Origin: Brevundimonas sp. MYb52
GTDB lineage: Bacteria > Pseudomonadota > Alphaproteobacteria > Caulobacterales > Caulobacteraceae
DNA length: 64,000 nucleotides
Direction of reading: 5' to 3'
NCBI RefSeq assembly: GCF_002979535.1
Contig: NZ_PCPB01000002.1
Span: 248,001-312,000, forward strand
How positions within the stretch are numbered: the first letter of the stretch is position 1; each line of letters starts with the position of its first letter. Below, in pieces: positions 46,235-56,527 of this stretch. The notes under the pieces are model-generated. The model did not search any database, was not told the DNA's origin, and worked only from the letters and a program-made list of their open reading frames with translations. The position numbers were made by a program, and so were the translations under genes.

Positions 46235-46273
46235 GCAAAGGCTTGCGAACCATTCTCAACAAAAAACCTTTGC
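46235..46273. promoter_or_regulatory. Inverted repeat in the nuo / abgT intergenic region
   Basis: GCAAAGG (46235-46241) and CCTTTGC (46267-46273) form 7-bp inverted arms 25 nt apart, about 80 bp upstream of nuoA. It could be an operator or mark the nuo leader. No clear sigma-70 boxes are found in the 210-bp region. Confidence 0.3.
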
Positions 46274-46354
46274 CGACATGGGTTTGAACCCCGGCGAGGT
46301 TGGGTCTAAGAAGCCCCGAATCCGCCCCCTCCCTCGGCGGGCGAGGCAGCTCGA

Positions 46355-46732
46355 ATGAACGCATTTCTTCTGGAATACCTCCCGATCGTCGTTTTCCTGG
46401 CGATCGCAGCCGTCCTGGGCCTCGGCTTTATGCTGGCCGCCTGGGCTCTGGCGCCGAAAAACCCCGACACCGAAAAGCTGTCGGCCTATGAGTGCGGCTT
46501 CAACGCCTTTGACGACGCACGCATGAAGTTCGACGTCCGGTTCTACCTGGTGTCGATCCTCTTCATCATCTTTGACCTGGAAGTGGCCTTCCTGTTCCCC
46601 TGGGCGGTGTCGATGTTCGACCTGTCGACGGGCGGCATGGTCTTCGCCTTCTGGTCGATGATGATCTTCCTCGGCGTCCTCACCGTCGGCTTTATCTACG
46701 AATGGAAGAAGGGAGCGCTGGAATGGCAATAA
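46355..46732 (+). CDS. nuoA: NADH-quinone oxidoreductase subunit A
   Basis: A 125-residue membrane subunit of complex I with three transmembrane segments. The conserved loop [25 protein letters not shown] faces the quinone site, and [17 protein letters not shown] follows in the second helix. It is the first gene of the operon. A GAGG ribosome site lies 8 nt before the ATG. nuoB begins inside its last codons. Confidence 0.96.
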   Translation: MNAFLLEYLPIVVFLAIAAVLGLGFMLAAWALAPKNPDTEKLSAYECGFNAFDDARMKFDVRFYLVSILFIIFDLEVAFLFPWAVSMFDLSTGGMVFAFWSMMIFLGVLTVGFIYEWKKGALEWQ

Positions 46733-47313
46733 TCGCGCCTTCGTCGCCCTTGGCGTCGTCCCTGGTCCCCGCCGGCTCGGCCGCGCGCTCGACCGTTGAG
46801 GGCTACGACCCCAAAATCCACGACAAGTTCTTCGAGGCGGTGAACACCGAGCTCGGCGAGCAGGGCTTCCTGACGACCTCGCTCGACGACGTCATCAACT
46901 GGGCCCGCACCGGTTCGCTGATGTGGATGTCGTTCGGTCTGGCCTGCTGCGCCGTCGAAATGATCCACCTGTCGATGCCGCGCTTCGACCTGGAACGCTT
47001 CGGCACGGCCCCGCGCGGTTCCCCGCGTCAGTCGGACCTGATGATCGTCGCCGGCACCCTGACCAACAAGATGGCTCCGGCCCTGCGCAAGGTCTATGAC
47101 CAGATGCCGGACCCGCGCTACGTCATCTCGATGGGCAGCTGCGCCAACGGCGGCGGCTATTATCACTACAGCTACAGCGTCGTGCGCGGTTGCGATCGCG
47201 TGGTGCCGGTGGACGTTTACGTTCCGGGCTGCCCGCCGACCGCAGAAGCCCTGCTGTACGGCATCCTGCAACTGCAGAAGAAGATCCGCCGCACGGGGAC
47301 GATCGAGCGATGA
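46723..47313 (+). CDS. nuoB: NADH-quinone oxidoreductase subunit B
   Basis: A 196-residue subunit that carries the N2 [4Fe-4S] cluster next to the quinone site. The ligand cysteines are visible in [15 protein letters not shown] (two adjacent), [17 protein letters not shown] and [15 protein letters not shown]. The Ala/Ser/Pro-rich N-terminal tail of about 25 residues precedes the conserved core. The start overlaps nuoA by 10 nt, and the stop overlaps nuoC (ATGA). Confidence 0.97.
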   Translation: MAIIAPSSPLASSLVPAGSAARSTVEGYDPKIHDKFFEAVNTELGEQGFLTTSLDDVINWARTGSLMWMSFGLACCAVEMIHLSMPRFDLERFGTAPRGSPRQSDLMIVAGTLTNKMAPALRKVYDQMPDPRYVISMGSCANGGGYYHYSYSVVRGCDRVVPVDVYVPGCPPTAEALLYGILQLQKKIRRTGTIER

Positions 47314-47933
47314 GCGAACTGGTGCGCGTCGCGGAGCGCGAATCCGCCCTGACCCCGCTGGGGACCGAAATGGTGGCGGCTCTCGGTGTCGAGGCCGTCG
47401 TCGCCTATGGCGAGCTGACCCTGATCGCCCCGCGCGAGAACATCGTCGCCGTCATGACGGCTCTGCGCGATCAATTCGGCTTCCAACTGCTGATGGACGC
47501 CTGCGGCGCCGACTACCCGGACCGGGCCGAGCGTTTCGAGGTGGTCTATCACCTGCTGTCGCTGACCCGCGCCGCGCGCGTCCGCGTCAAGGTCTCGACC
47601 GATGAAGTGAAGCCGGTGCCCAGCGTGGTTTCGGTCTATCCGTCGGCCGGCTGGTTCGAGCGTGAAGCCTTCGACATGTACGGCATGATCTTCTCGGATC
47701 ACCCCGACATGCGCCGCATCCTGACCGACTACGGTTTCCAGGGGCACCCGCTGCGCAAGGACTTCCCGATGACGGGCTATGTCGAGGTCCGCTACGACGA
47801 AGAGCAGAAGCGCGTGGTCTATGAGCCGGTCAAGCTGGCCCAGGAATATCGCAACTTCGACTTCCTCTCTCCGTGGGAAGGCGCTGAATATCCGACCGTC
47901 CTGCCGGGCGACGAGAAGGCGGGAGCCAAGTAA
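47310..47933 (+). CDS. nuoC: NADH-quinone oxidoreductase subunit C
   Basis: A 207-residue 30-kDa-type peripheral subunit. The family signature [28 protein letters not shown] is clear, with the following [21 protein letters not shown]. It is separate from NuoD, unlike the NuoCD fusion of enterics. It begins with an ATGA overlap and ends with a TAATG overlap. Confidence 0.96.
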   Translation: MSELVRVAERESALTPLGTEMVAALGVEAVVAYGELTLIAPRENIVAVMTALRDQFGFQLLMDACGADYPDRAERFEVVYHLLSLTRAARVRVKVSTDEVKPVPSVVSVYPSAGWFEREAFDMYGMIFSDHPDMRRILTDYGFQGHPLRKDFPMTGYVEVRYDEEQKRVVYEPVKLAQEYRNFDFLSPWEGAEYPTVLPGDEKAGAK

Positions 47934-49207
47934 TGGCTGACGGCAACAACACCCCCGCGACGACCGCTCCCAAGGCGATCGACCCGTTCGAGGACTATGA
48001 AGACGGCCTGACCCCGCACGCGCGGGCGATGGACGACCGCAAGTTCACCATCAACTTCGGCCCGCAACACCCGGCCGCACACGGCGTGCTGCGTCTGGTG
48101 CTGGAGCTGGACGGCGAGCTGGTGACCCGCGTCGATCCGCATATCGGCCTGCTGCACCGCGGCACCGAGAAGCTGATGGAGTCGCGCACCTATCTACAGA
48201 ACATCCCCTACCTGGACCGGCTGGACTACGTCTCGCCGATGAACCAGGAGCACGCCTTCTGCCTGGCCATCGAGCGCCTGCTGGAACTGGACGTGCCGTA
48301 TCGCGGCCAATTGATCCGGGTCCTGTATTCGGAAATGGGCCGCATCCTGAACCACCTGTTGAACACGACCATGCAAGCCATGGACGTGGGCGCCCTGACC
48401 CCGCCGCTGTGGGGCCACGAAGAGCGCGAGAAGCTGATGGTCTTCTACGAGCGCGCTTGCGGCGCCCGTCTGCACGCCAACTACTTCCGTCCCGGCGGCG
48501 TCCATCAGGACCTGACGCCGGAGCTGGTCGACGACATCGGCCGCTGGTGCGCCGAGTTCCCGGCCAAGCTGGCGGACATCGAGAGCCTGGTCACCGAGAA
48601 CCGCATCTTCAAGCAACGCAACGTCGACATCGGCGTGGTGTCCAAGGAAGAGGCCCTGGCCTGGGGCTTCTCGGGCGTCATGCTGCGCGGCTCGGACATC
48701 GCCTGGGACCTGCGCAAGGCCACGCCCTACGACTGCTACGCCGACCTCGAGTTCGACATCGCCGTCGGCAAGAACGGCGACTGCTGGGATCGCTACCTCT
48801 GCCGCATCGAAGAGATGAAGCAGTCGATCCGCATCATGGAGCAGTGCATCCACAAGCTGCGCAACTGCCCTGGCGAGCCGGTCCTGGCCGAGAACAACAA
48901 GGTCACCCCGCCGCGTCGCGGTGAGATGAAGCGCTCGATGGAAGCGCTGATCCACCACTTCAAGCTTTACACCGAGGGCTTCAAGACGCCCGAGGGTGAG
49001 GTCTATGCGGCTGTCGAAGCGCCCAAGGGCGAGTTCGGCGTCTATCTGGTGTCGGACGGCACCAACAAACCCTACCGCGTCAAGCTGTCGGCCCCTGGGT
49101 TCCGCCACCTGCAGGCGATGGACTGGATGAACACAGGCCACATGCTGGCGGACGTGTCGGCCATCCTCGGCTCGCTCGACATGGTGTTCGGAGAAGTGGA
49201 CCGATGA
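47933..49207 (+). CDS. nuoD: NADH-quinone oxidoreductase subunit D
   Basis: A 424-residue 49-kDa-type subunit forming the quinone pocket with Nuo[23 protein letters not shown] is the conserved start, [16 protein letters not shown] follows, and [19 protein letters not shown] sequence ([22 protein letters not shown]) lies near the end. About 30 extra residues precede the core. The start shares one base with the nuoC stop. Confidence 0.97.
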   Translation: MADGNNTPATTAPKAIDPFEDYEDGLTPHARAMDDRKFTINFGPQHPAAHGVLRLVLELDGELVTRVDPHIGLLHRGTEKLMESRTYLQNIPYLDRLDYVSPMNQEHAFCLAIERLLELDVPYRGQLIRVLYSEMGRILNHLLNTTMQAMDVGALTPPLWGHEEREKLMVFYERACGARLHANYFRPGGVHQDLTPELVDDIGRWCAEFPAKLADIESLVTENRIFKQRNVDIGVVSKEEALAWGFSGVMLRGSDIAWDLRKATPYDCYADLEFDIAVGKNGDCWDRYLCRIEEMKQSIRIMEQCIHKLRNCPGEPVLAENNKVTPPRRGEMKRSMEALIHHFKLYTEGFKTPEGEVYAAVEAPKGEFGVYLVSDGTNKPYRVKLSAPGFRHLQAMDWMNTGHMLADVSAILGSLDMVFGEVDR

Positions 49208-49878
49208 GCGTTCGTCGCCTCGCCAAGGAACAACCTGAATCCTTCGCCTTTTCAAAGGACACGAAGGCCAAGGCCGAGTGGTGGATCAAGAAGTATCCTG
49301 ACAGCCGTCGCCAGTCGGCGGTGATCCCGGTCCTGTGGCTGGTCCAGAAGCAGGAAGGCTGGGTCTCGGAACCCTCCATCCGCGCCGTCGCCGATCTGCT
49401 GGGCATGGCCTATATCCGGGTGCTGGAGGTGGCGACCTTCTACACTCAGTTCCAGCTGGAACCGGTCGGTAAGGCCGCGCTGATCCAGGTCTGCGGCACC
49501 ACCCCCTGTATGCTGCGCGGCGCCAATGAGCTGATGCGCGTCTGCAAGGAGAAGATTGGCGACAAGGACGTCCTGTCCGCCGACGGTCGCTTCACCTGGC
49601 AGGAAGTCGAGTGCCTGGGCGCCTGCTCCAATGCGCCGATGGCCCAGATCAACGACTACTACTACGAAGACCTGACGCCCGAGACGATGGCCCAGATTAT
49701 CGACGACTTCGCCGCCGGCAAGTCGCCGAAGCCGGGTTCACGCGTCGGTCGTCACACCTCCGAGCCCGAAGGCGGCGCCAAGGTCCTGACGGACCCGACA
49801 CTGTACGACGGCTCGCGCGCCAAGAAGATCAAGTCGCTGCCGAACTCCAAGCCGGCGGCTGAGAAGGCTCCGGCCTGA
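49204..49878 (+). CDS. nuoE: NADH-quinone oxidoreductase subunit E
   Basis: A 224-residue 24-kDa-type thioredoxin-fold subunit holding the N1a [2Fe-2S] cluster. The cysteines are in [13 protein letters not shown] and [17 protein letters not shown]. The C-terminal extension of about 50 residues is Lys/Pro-rich, longer than E. coli NuoE and typical for alphaproteobacteria. It overlaps nuoD by 4 nt and the following small membrane-protein gene by one base. Confidence 0.96.
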   Translation: MSVRRLAKEQPESFAFSKDTKAKAEWWIKKYPDSRRQSAVIPVLWLVQKQEGWVSEPSIRAVADLLGMAYIRVLEVATFYTQFQLEPVGKAALIQVCGTTPCMLRGANELMRVCKEKIGDKDVLSADGRFTWQEVECLGACSNAPMAQINDYYYEDLTPETMAQIIDDFAAGKSPKPGSRVGRHTSEPEGGAKVLTDPTLYDGSRAKKIKSLPNSKPAAEKAPA

Positions 49879-50144
49879 TGACGAGACCGAACCTCGACAG
49901 CGATGAGGGCAGGGCGGCCTACCGGGCCGAGCTGCGTCGCGTCGGCTGGCCCCTGCGTTGGGGCGGGCTGGCGTTGATCATCATTGCAGCGGGCATGGTT
50001 CTGGCGGTCAAGGACGGCAAGTGGCTGTCGGAAGACCTGCTGATCGTCGCCTATGGCCTTCTGGCCGCCGGCTGGGCGCTGGTCGTTACGGCTATTTTCA
50101 TGCGCACCCGCCACCACAAGCGCCGTCTGGCGGAAGGACTTTAA
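49878..50144 (+). CDS. Small two-helix membrane protein inside the nuo operon
   Basis: An 88-residue protein between nuoE and nuoF. It has a charged N-terminus (about 27 residues), two transmembrane segments (about residues 28-45 and 54-75) and a basic RTRHHKRRL tail. It does not match any of the 14 core subunits. The start shares the A of the nuoE stop (TGATG), and nuoF follows 6 nt after its stop, so it is an integral part of the transcript. An accessory or assembly role is an inference from position. Confidence 0.78.
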   Translation: MTRPNLDSDEGRAAYRAELRRVGWPLRWGGLALIIIAAGMVLAVKDGKWLSEDLLIVAYGLLAAGWALVVTAIFMRTRHHKRRLAEGL

Positions 50145-50150
50145 GGGCTC

Positions 50151-51464
50151 ATGGTCGGAATCCTCGAAGACAAGGATCGCATCTTCACCAACCTCTACGG
50201 CTTCCATGATTGGGGCCTGGAGGGTGCGAAGCAGCGCGGCGCGTGGAACGCCACCAAGGACATGCTGGACCTTGGCCGCGACTGGATCATCAACAACGTC
50301 AAGAATTCGGGCCTGCGCGGACGCGGCGGCGCCGGTTTCTCGACCGGCCTGAAGTGGTCCTTCATGCCCAAGGAAGTGAAGGATCGTCCTCACTACCTGG
50401 TCATCAACGCCGACGAATCCGAGCCCGCGACCTGCAAGGACCGCGAGATCATGCGCCATGATCCGCAGTTGCTGATTGAGGGCGCGCTGATCGCCTCCTT
50501 CGCGATGCAGGCCCACGCCTGCTACATCTACCTGCGCGGCGAATATGTGCTGGAGCGCGAGCGCATGGAAGCCGCCGTCAAGCAGGCCTATGAGGCCAAG
50601 CTGATCGGCGACAACAACGTCCACGGCTGGGACTTCCACGTCTATATCCACCACGGCGCCGGCGCTTACATCTGCGGCGAAGAGACGGCTCTGCTGGAAT
50701 CGCTGGAAGGCAAGAAGGGCCAGCCGCGCCTGAAGCCGCCGTTCCCGGCCGGCGCCGGTCTGTACGGCTGCCCGACGACCGTGAACAACGTGGAATCGAT
50801 TGCCGTGGTCGGCACCATCCTGCGTCGCGGTGCGGACTGGTTCGCCAGCTTCGGTCGTCCGAACAACACCGGCACCAAGCTGATGTCCCTGTCGGGCCAC
50901 GTGAACACGCCCTGCGTGATCGAAGAAGCCATGTCGATCCCGCTGCGCCAGCTGATCGAGGATCACGGCGGCGGCGTGCGCGGCGGTTGGGGCAACCTGA
51001 AAGCCATCATTCCCGGCGGCGCGTCCTGCCCGGTCATCACGCGCGAACAGGCTGAAACCGTCCTGATGGATTTCGACTCCATGCGCGAAATGCGTTCGTC
51101 GCTGGGGACGGCCGGCGTGACCGTCATGGACGAGTCGACCGACATCGTTAAGGCGATCGCCCGCATCAGCTACTTCTTCAAGCACGAGAGCTGCGGCCAG
51201 TGCACGCCGTGCCGCGAAGGCACGGGCTGGATGTGGCGCGTGCTGGAACGCATGGCCGTCGGCGACGCCGATCCTTCGGAAATCGACCTGCTGCTCGACG
51301 TGGCCGGTCAGGTCGAAGGCCACACCATCTGCGCCCTCGGCGATGCCGCGGCCTGGCCCGTTCAGGGCCTGATCCGCCACTTCCGCCACGAGATCGAAGA
51401 CCGCATCAACACCTACCGCAGCCGCCGCGCGAACTTCGCCGGCCACGCGATCGCGGCGGAGTAA
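50151..51464 (+). CDS. nuoF: NADH-quinone oxidoreductase subunit F
   Basis: A 437-residue 51-kDa-type subunit that binds NADH and FMN and holds the N3 [4Fe-4S] cluster. Motifs are [18 protein letters not shown] (NADH), [32 protein letters not shown] (FMN) and [15 protein letters not shown] with a further cysteine in [13 protein letters not shown]. The length is typical. It precedes nuoG by 5 nt. Confidence 0.97.
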   Translation: MVGILEDKDRIFTNLYGFHDWGLEGAKQRGAWNATKDMLDLGRDWIINNVKNSGLRGRGGAGFSTGLKWSFMPKEVKDRPHYLVINADESEPATCKDREIMRHDPQLLIEGALIASFAMQAHACYIYLRGEYVLERERMEAAVKQAYEAKLIGDNNVHGWDFHVYIHHGAGAYICGEETALLESLEGKKGQPRLKPPFPAGAGLYGCPTTVNNVESIAVVGTILRRGADWFASFGRPNNTGTKLMSLSGHVNTPCVIEEAMSIPLRQLIEDHGGGVRGGWGNLKAIIPGGASCPVITREQAETVLMDFDSMREMRSSLGTAGVTVMDESTDIVKAIARISYFFKHESCGQCTPCREGTGWMWRVLERMAVGDADPSEIDLLLDVAGQVEGHTICALGDAAAWPVQGLIRHFRHEIEDRINTYRSRRANFAGHAIAAE

Positions 51465-51469
51465 TCGTA

Positions 51470-53515
51470 ATGCCTATCGCCAAGGTCAACGGCGTCGAAA
51501 CCGAGTTCGAGCCCGGCATGACGGTTCTGCAGGTCGCAGAACTGGCAGGCCAGGAGATCCCGCGTTTCTGCTACCACGAGCGTCTGTCCATCGCCGGCAA
51601 CTGCCGGATGTGCCTGGTTGAAGTGAAGCCCGGACCGCCGAAGCCGCAAGCTTCGTGCGCGCTTCCGGCTGCCGAAGGTCAGGAGATCTTCACCGACACG
51701 CCGATGGTCAAGAAGGCCCGCGAAGGGGTGATGGAGTTCCTGCTCATCAACCACCCGTTGGATTGCCCGATCTGCGATCAGGGCGGCGAGTGCGACCTGC
51801 AGGACCAGGCCGTCGGCTACGGCCGTGACGGTTCGCGCTACGGCGAGAACAAGCGCGCGGTCGAAGAAAAGAACATGGGCCCGACGGTCAAGACGTTCAT
51901 GACGCGCTGCATCCAGTGCACGCGTTGCGTTCGCTTCATCACCGAAGTGGCCGGCGTGCCGGACATCGGCATGATCTCGCGCGGCGAAAGCGCCGAGATC
52001 ACGACCTATCTGGAAAAGAATATCGACAGCGAGCTGTCGGGCAACGTCAACGACCTGTGCCCGGTGGGCGCGCTGACGCACCGTCCCTGGCAGTACCACT
52101 ATCGTCCGTGGGAGCTGAAGAAGACCGAGACCGTCGACGTCATGGACGCCCTGGGCTCGAACATCCGCGCCGATGCGCGCGGGGCCGAGGTCATGCGCGT
52201 GCTGCCGCGCGTGAATGAGGGCATCAACGAAGAGTGGCTGTCGGACAAGAGCCGTTACGCCGTTGACGGTCTGGCCCGCCAGCGTCTGGATCGCCCCTTC
52301 GTGCGCGAAAACGGCAAGCTGCGCGCCGCCTCGTGGGACGAGGCCCTGAACGCTGTCGCCGCCAAGCTGAAGTCGGCCTCGGCTGACCGCATCGGCGTCA
52401 TCGCTGGCGACCTGCAGGACGCCGAGTCGATGAAGGCGACGCTGGACCTGTTCCGCGCCCTGGGCTCGGCCAACACCGACTGCCGCCAGGACGGCGCCGC
52501 GATCGGGCAGGGGGCTCGCGAGGGCTGGCTGTTCAACTCCGGCCTGCAAGGTATTGAAAACGCTGACGCCATCCTGATCGTCGGCGCCAATCCGCGCACC
52601 GAAGCGCCGTTGCTCAACGCCCGCATCCGCAAGGTCTGGCTGAAGGGCGTCGCCGAGATCGGCGTCATCGGCGAACAGGTCGACCTGACCTATGACTACA
52701 ACTATCTCGGCGCTGGCTCGAAAACGGTCGGCAAGCTGCCCAAGGCGGCCGTCGACTTCCTGACCAAGGCTGAACGCCCGGCGATCATCGTCGGCGCGGG
52801 CGCCCTGATCGGCGACACCGGCGCGGCCGTGCTGAACGCCCTGGGCGCGCTGGCCAAGAAGGTCGGCGTGGTCAAGGACGGCTGGAACGGCTTCAACGTC
52901 CTGCACACCGCCGCCGCCCGCGTCGGCGGTCTGGACATGGGCTTCGTCCCTGCCGAGGGCGGTCTGGACGTGGCCGGCATGCTGAAGCCGGGCGCGCTGG
53001 ACGTTCTGTTCCTGCTGGGGGCGGACGAAGTGAACGCTTCGGGCTCGGACGCCTTCCGTGTCTATCTGGGTTCGCACGGCGACCGCGGCGCGCACGGCGC
53101 CGACGTCATCCTGCCGGGCGCCGCCTATACTGAGAAGTCGGGCCTCTATGTGAACACCGAGGGCCGGGTGCAGATGGCCGAGCGCGTCGTCTTCCCGAAG
53201 GGCGAGGCGAAGGAAGACTGGGCCGTCATCCGCGCCCTGTCGGAACGCGTGGGTCACAAGCTGCCGTTCGACACGCTGGAGCAACTGCGCGCCAAGCTGA
53301 TGGGCGACCATCCGACCTTTGGCCGCATCGATTATCTGGCGCCGGCTCAGTCGTTCGACGTGGCGGCTCTAGGCGCCAAGGGCGACCTGGGCGACGTCGC
53401 CTTCGTCTCGACCATCGTCGATCCCTACCTGACCAACCCGATCGCGCGCGCCAGCGAAACCATGGCCGAGCTGTCCGCTGAGCGGACTGCCCCGGTCGTA
53501 CTGGCGGCGGAGTAA
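51470..53515 (+). CDS. nuoG: NADH-quinone oxidoreductase subunit G
   Basis: A 681-residue 75-kDa-type subunit. The N-terminal ferredoxin-like part carries CYHERLSIAGNCRMCLVEV ([2Fe-2S]), then HPLDCPICDQGGECDLQDQ (His/Cys [4Fe-4S]) and RCIQCTRCVRF with LCPVGALTHR ([4Fe-4S]). A long molybdopterin-oxidoreductase-like region without cofactor follows. The ATG at 51470 is 5 nt after nuoF. An open frame upstream is only a shadow of nuoF. Confidence 0.96.
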   Translation: MPIAKVNGVETEFEPGMTVLQVAELAGQEIPRFCYHERLSIAGNCRMCLVEVKPGPPKPQASCALPAAEGQEIFTDTPMVKKAREGVMEFLLINHPLDCPICDQGGECDLQDQAVGYGRDGSRYGENKRAVEEKNMGPTVKTFMTRCIQCTRCVRFITEVAGVPDIGMISRGESAEITTYLEKNIDSELSGNVNDLCPVGALTHRPWQYHYRPWELKKTETVDVMDALGSNIRADARGAEVMRVLPRVNEGINEEWLSDKSRYAVDGLARQRLDRPFVRENGKLRAASWDEALNAVAAKLKSASADRIGVIAGDLQDAESMKATLDLFRALGSANTDCRQDGAAIGQGAREGWLFNSGLQGIENADAILIVGANPRTEAPLLNARIRKVWLKGVAEIGVIGEQVDLTYDYNYLGAGSKTVGKLPKAAVDFLTKAERPAIIVGAGALIGDTGAAVLNALGALAKKVGVVKDGWNGFNVLHTAAARVGGLDMGFVPAEGGLDVAGMLKPGALDVLFLLGADEVNASGSDAFRVYLGSHGDRGAHGADVILPGAAYTEKSGLYVNTEGRVQMAERVVFPKGEAKEDWAVIRALSERVGHKLPFDTLEQLRAKLMGDHPTFGRIDYLAPAQSFDVAALGAKGDLGDVAFVSTIVDPYLTNPIARASETMAELSAERTAPVVLAAE

Positions 53516-53518
53516 ATC

Positions 53519-54595
53519 ATGGACGCTGCGACCTCCTTCTGGGCCACCCCCATCGGCTGGACCCTCGCCACCATCGGCGGCATCCTGATCGTCACGGTCG
53601 GGATCTTGATCTCGCTCGCCTTCCTGCTGCTGGCGGACCGCAAGATCTGGGCCGGCGTTCAGCTGCGGAAAGGCCCCAACGTGGTCGGCCCCTTCGGCCT
53701 GCTGCAGTCCTTCGCCGACTTCTTCAAGTTCGTGCTCAAGGAAATCGTCGTCCCGTCGGGCTCTGACAAGGTCGTCTTCCTGGCCGCGCCGCTGATCACC
53801 TTCATCCTGGCCTTCATCGCCTGGGCGGTGATCCCGTTTGCGCCGGGCTGGGTCATCTCGGACCTGAACGTCGGGGTGCTCTACATCCTCGCGATCAGCT
53901 CGCTGGGCGTTTACGGCATCATCATGGGCGGCTGGGCTTCGAACTCGAAGTATCCGTTCCTGGGTTCGCTGCGTTCGGCGGCGCAGATGGTGTCCTATGA
54001 GGTCTCGATGGGCCTGGTTATCATCAACGTCATTCTGCTGGCCGGGACGATGAACCTGACCGAGATCGTCACCCAGCAAACCGGGTGGATCTGGAACTGG
54101 AACATGTTCGGCGGCGGCCTCGAGACCCTGCCGACCATCGTGGTCATGATCCCGATGACGATCGTCTTCTTCATCTCGGCCCTGGCCGAGACCAACCGCC
54201 CGCCCTTCGACCTTCCTGAAGCGGAATCGGAACTGGTGGCCGGCTATCAGGTCGAATATTCGTCGACCCCCTATCTGCTGTTCATGATCGGCGAGTACGC
54301 CAACATCGTCTTCATGTGCGCCATGATCAGCCTGCTGTTCTGCGGCGGCTGGAACCCGGGTTTCCCGACCGACTTCCTGGACAGCTGGCCGACCTTCCTG
54401 GCCAACCTGTTCTACTTCCTGGTCCTGGCGACCAAGATCGTCTTCTGGTTCTTCATGATCGCCCTGGTGAAGGCCTTTGTGCCTCGCTACCGCTACGACC
54501 AGCTGATGCGTCTGGGCTGGAAGATCTTCCTGCCGGCCTCGCTGGTGGCTGTGGTGGTCGTGGCGGCCTGGCGTGTCTTCGCGGTGGGCGCGTGA
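53519..54595 (+). CDS. nuoH: NADH-quinone oxidoreductase subunit H
   Basis: A 358-residue membrane subunit (ND1 type) linking the arms and lining the quinone channel. [23 protein letters not shown] is the first conserved loop. [26 protein letters not shown] is the second, with the acidic residues of the E-channel. Eight hydrophobic segments fit the family. It lies 3 nt after nuoG and overlaps the following lipoprotein gene. Confidence 0.96.
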   Translation: MDAATSFWATPIGWTLATIGGILIVTVGILISLAFLLLADRKIWAGVQLRKGPNVVGPFGLLQSFADFFKFVLKEIVVPSGSDKVVFLAAPLITFILAFIAWAVIPFAPGWVISDLNVGVLYILAISSLGVYGIIMGGWASNSKYPFLGSLRSAAQMVSYEVSMGLVIINVILLAGTMNLTEIVTQQTGWIWNWNMFGGGLETLPTIVVMIPMTIVFFISALAETNRPPFDLPEAESELVAGYQVEYSSTPYLLFMIGEYANIVFMCAMISLLFCGGWNPGFPTDFLDSWPTFLANLFYFLVLATKIVFWFFMIALVKAFVPRYRYDQLMRLGWKIFLPASLVAVVVVAAWRVFAVGA

Positions 54596-54822
54596 TGGGC
54601 GTTCGCGCCACATCACTGCTTGCGCTGGCCCTCGCCGCCGGCCTGTCGGCCTGCACCTTCAAGCCGATGGAGCCGGCTGCGCCCGAAAGCGCAGGTGCTC
54701 GTCTGGAGCGGGTGGAACGCGAACGGCGCGAGGAAGGCGACAAGCGCGCCTATTGTCAGCGTCTGTCGCGCGATGATCCGCGTTTCGACCGCGACGATTG
54801 CAAGCGGCAGGTGGGCGGATGA
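54595..54822 (+). CDS. Tiny lipoprotein in the nuo operon (first of two)
   Basis: A 75-residue protein with a signal peptide (LLALALAAGLSAC) and a lipobox cysteine near residue 20. The mature part is charged, with a short helical stretch (RLERVERERREEGDKRAYC) and two further cysteines (YCQRL and DDCKRQ) that could pair. It shares one base with the nuoH stop and overlaps the second tiny lipoprotein by 4 nt. I do not recognise the family. Confidence 0.75.
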   Translation: MGVRATSLLALALAAGLSACTFKPMEPAAPESAGARLERVERERREEGDKRAYCQRLSRDDPRFDRDDCKRQVGG

Positions 54823-55031
54823 AACAGGCCGTCGTGATGATGATCGCCCTGGCCGCGCCCTTGCTGGCGTCGGCCTGTGCGCCGTATGAGGCCGATCCGG
54901 TCTCGGTCTATCAATGGGAACGCAAGGTGGAGCAGGTGCAGCGGCAGGAAGCCGAACGCCTTCGTGTCTGCGGAACCCTCGACAAGGAAAGCGCGCGCTA
55001 TCAACGCGAGTGCGCCGGAGTGAAATCGTAA
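54819..55031 (+). CDS. Tiny lipoprotein in the nuo operon (second of two)
   Basis: A 70-residue protein with a signal peptide and lipobox LASAC (Cys20). The short mature part [20 protein letters not shown] is followed by [21 protein letters not shown] with two cysteines, a layout like that of the preceding gene, so the two may be related. It overlaps its upstream neighbour by 4 nt and shares one base with the nuoI start. Function is unknown. Confidence 0.75.
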   Translation: MKQAVVMMIALAAPLLASACAPYEADPVSVYQWERKVEQVQRQEAERLRVCGTLDKESARYQRECAGVKS

Positions 55032-55522
55032 TGCTGACCCGTATCGTTCAGGCGGCCAAGGGCGCGATGCTGACCGACGTGTTCGGCGCCGTCGGCCTGT
55101 CGCTGAAATACATGGCCAAGCCCAAGGCCACCGTGAACTATCCGTTCGAGCGCAACCCGCAGTCGCCGCGCTTCCGTGGCGAACACGCGCTGCGCCGCTA
55201 TCCGAACGGCGAAGAACGCTGCATCGCCTGCAAGCTGTGCGAAGCCATCTGCCCCGCCCAGGCCATCACCATCGAGGCCGAACCGCGCGCCGACGGCAGC
55301 CGCCGCACGACCCGCTACGACATCGACATGGTCAAATGCATCTACTGCGGCCTGTGCCAGGAGGCCTGCCCGGTGGACGCCATCGTCGAGGGACCGAACA
55401 GCGAGTTCGCCACCGAGACGCGCGAAGAACTGCTCTATGACAAGGCCCGACTGCTGGACAATGGCGACCGCTGGGAACGGCTGATCGCGAAGAATCTGGA
55501 ACTCGACGCTCCGTATCGCTAA
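55031..55522 (+). CDS. nuoI: NADH-quinone oxidoreductase subunit I
   Basis: A 163-residue 23-kDa-type ferredoxin-like subunit with two [4Fe-4S] clusters (N6a and N6b). The eight ligand cysteines lie in [18 protein letters not shown] and [18 protein letters not shown]. The length is typical. The start shares a base with the stop of the tiny lipoprotein. Confidence 0.97.
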   Translation: MLTRIVQAAKGAMLTDVFGAVGLSLKYMAKPKATVNYPFERNPQSPRFRGEHALRRYPNGEERCIACKLCEAICPAQAITIEAEPRADGSRRTTRYDIDMVKCIYCGLCQEACPVDAIVEGPNSEFATETREELLYDKARLLDNGDRWERLIAKNLELDAPYR

Positions 55523-55585
55523 ACCGAGCCGCGATTCCGCCATGGGATCGCAGCGCAAGATTTTGAAGGGGGCTTTGTCCCACCC

Positions 55586-56212
55586 ATGCTGCAAGGCATA
55601 GCGTTTTATCTTCTGGCGACGGTCGCCGTGGTCTCAGGCCTTCTGGTCGTGACCGCGCGCAATCCCGTGCACTCCGTCCTGTGGCTGATCCTCAGCTTCT
55701 TCTCGGCCGCCGGCCTGTTCGTCCTGCTGGGCGCAGAGTTCCTGGCGATGCTGCTGGTGGTCGTCTACGTCGGCGCCGTCGCGGTGCTGTTCCTGTTCGT
55801 AGTCATGATGCTGGACGTCGATTTCGTCCGCCTCCGCGAAGGCTACGCCCGCTACCTGCCGCTGGCGGGGATCGTCGCCGGCGTGCTGCTGGCTGAGATG
55901 ATCATGGTGTCGATCACCGTGGTCCAGGGCGGCGCGGCCAAGGCAGCCATCGCCCCCGTCGTTGCGGGCGCTGACGCCAGCAACATCGAGACCATCGGCC
56001 GCGTGCTCTACACGGACTACGTCTATTTCTTCCAGGCTGCGGGCATTGTGCTGCTGATCGCCATGATCGGCGCCATCGTCCTGACCCTGCGTCACCGCCC
56101 CGGCGTGCGTCGCCAGGACCTGGCCGCACAGGCCAACCGCGAACGCGCCAAGGCCGTCGAGGTCAAGTCGGTCGCCACCGGCCAGGGCGTCACCCCCGAG
56201 GAGCTTCTGTGA
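55586..56212 (+). CDS. nuoJ: NADH-quinone oxidoreductase subunit J
   Basis: A 208-residue membrane subunit (ND6 type). The conserved [34 protein letters not shown] with [22 protein letters not shown] is the family core with the pi-bulge helix. The C-terminal 45 residues are hydrophilic. It is separated from nuoI by 63 nt, the widest gap in the operon. Confidence 0.95.
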   Translation: MLQGIAFYLLATVAVVSGLLVVTARNPVHSVLWLILSFFSAAGLFVLLGAEFLAMLLVVVYVGAVAVLFLFVVMMLDVDFVRLREGYARYLPLAGIVAGVLLAEMIMVSITVVQGGAAKAAIAPVVAGADASNIETIGRVLYTDYVYFFQAAGIVLLIAMIGAIVLTLRHRPGVRRQDLAAQANRERAKAVEVKSVATGQGVTPEELL

Positions 56213-56520
56213 TGGACATCTCGCTCCAGCACTATCTGGCGGTCGCCGCCATGCTGTTCACCATCGGCGTGTTCGGCATCTTCGTGAACCGCAAGAACGT
56301 CATCATCATCCTGATGTCGGTCGAGCTGATCCTGCTCGCGGTGAACATCAACTTCGTCGCCTTCTCGACCTATCTCAATGACGTGTCGGGTCAGCTGATG
56401 GCCATGTTCGTCCTGACCGTCGCTGCGGCTGAAGCCGCCGTCGGCCTGGCGATCCTCGTGACCTTCTTCCGTAACCGCGGCGATATCGCGGTTGACGACG
56501 CCTCCGTGATGAAGGGCTGA
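56212..56520 (+). CDS. nuoK: NADH-quinone oxidoreductase subunit K
   Basis: A 102-residue membrane subunit (ND4L type) with three helices. Conserved acidic residues for proton transfer are in [17 protein letters not shown] and [19 protein letters not shown]. The ATG shares a base with the nuoJ stop. A GTG one codon earlier is an alternative start. Confidence 0.96.
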   Translation: MDISLQHYLAVAAMLFTIGVFGIFVNRKNVIIILMSVELILLAVNINFVAFSTYLNDVSGQLMAMFVLTVAAAEAAVGLAILVTFFRNRGDIAVDDASVMKG

Positions 56521-56527
56521 TCGGAAC

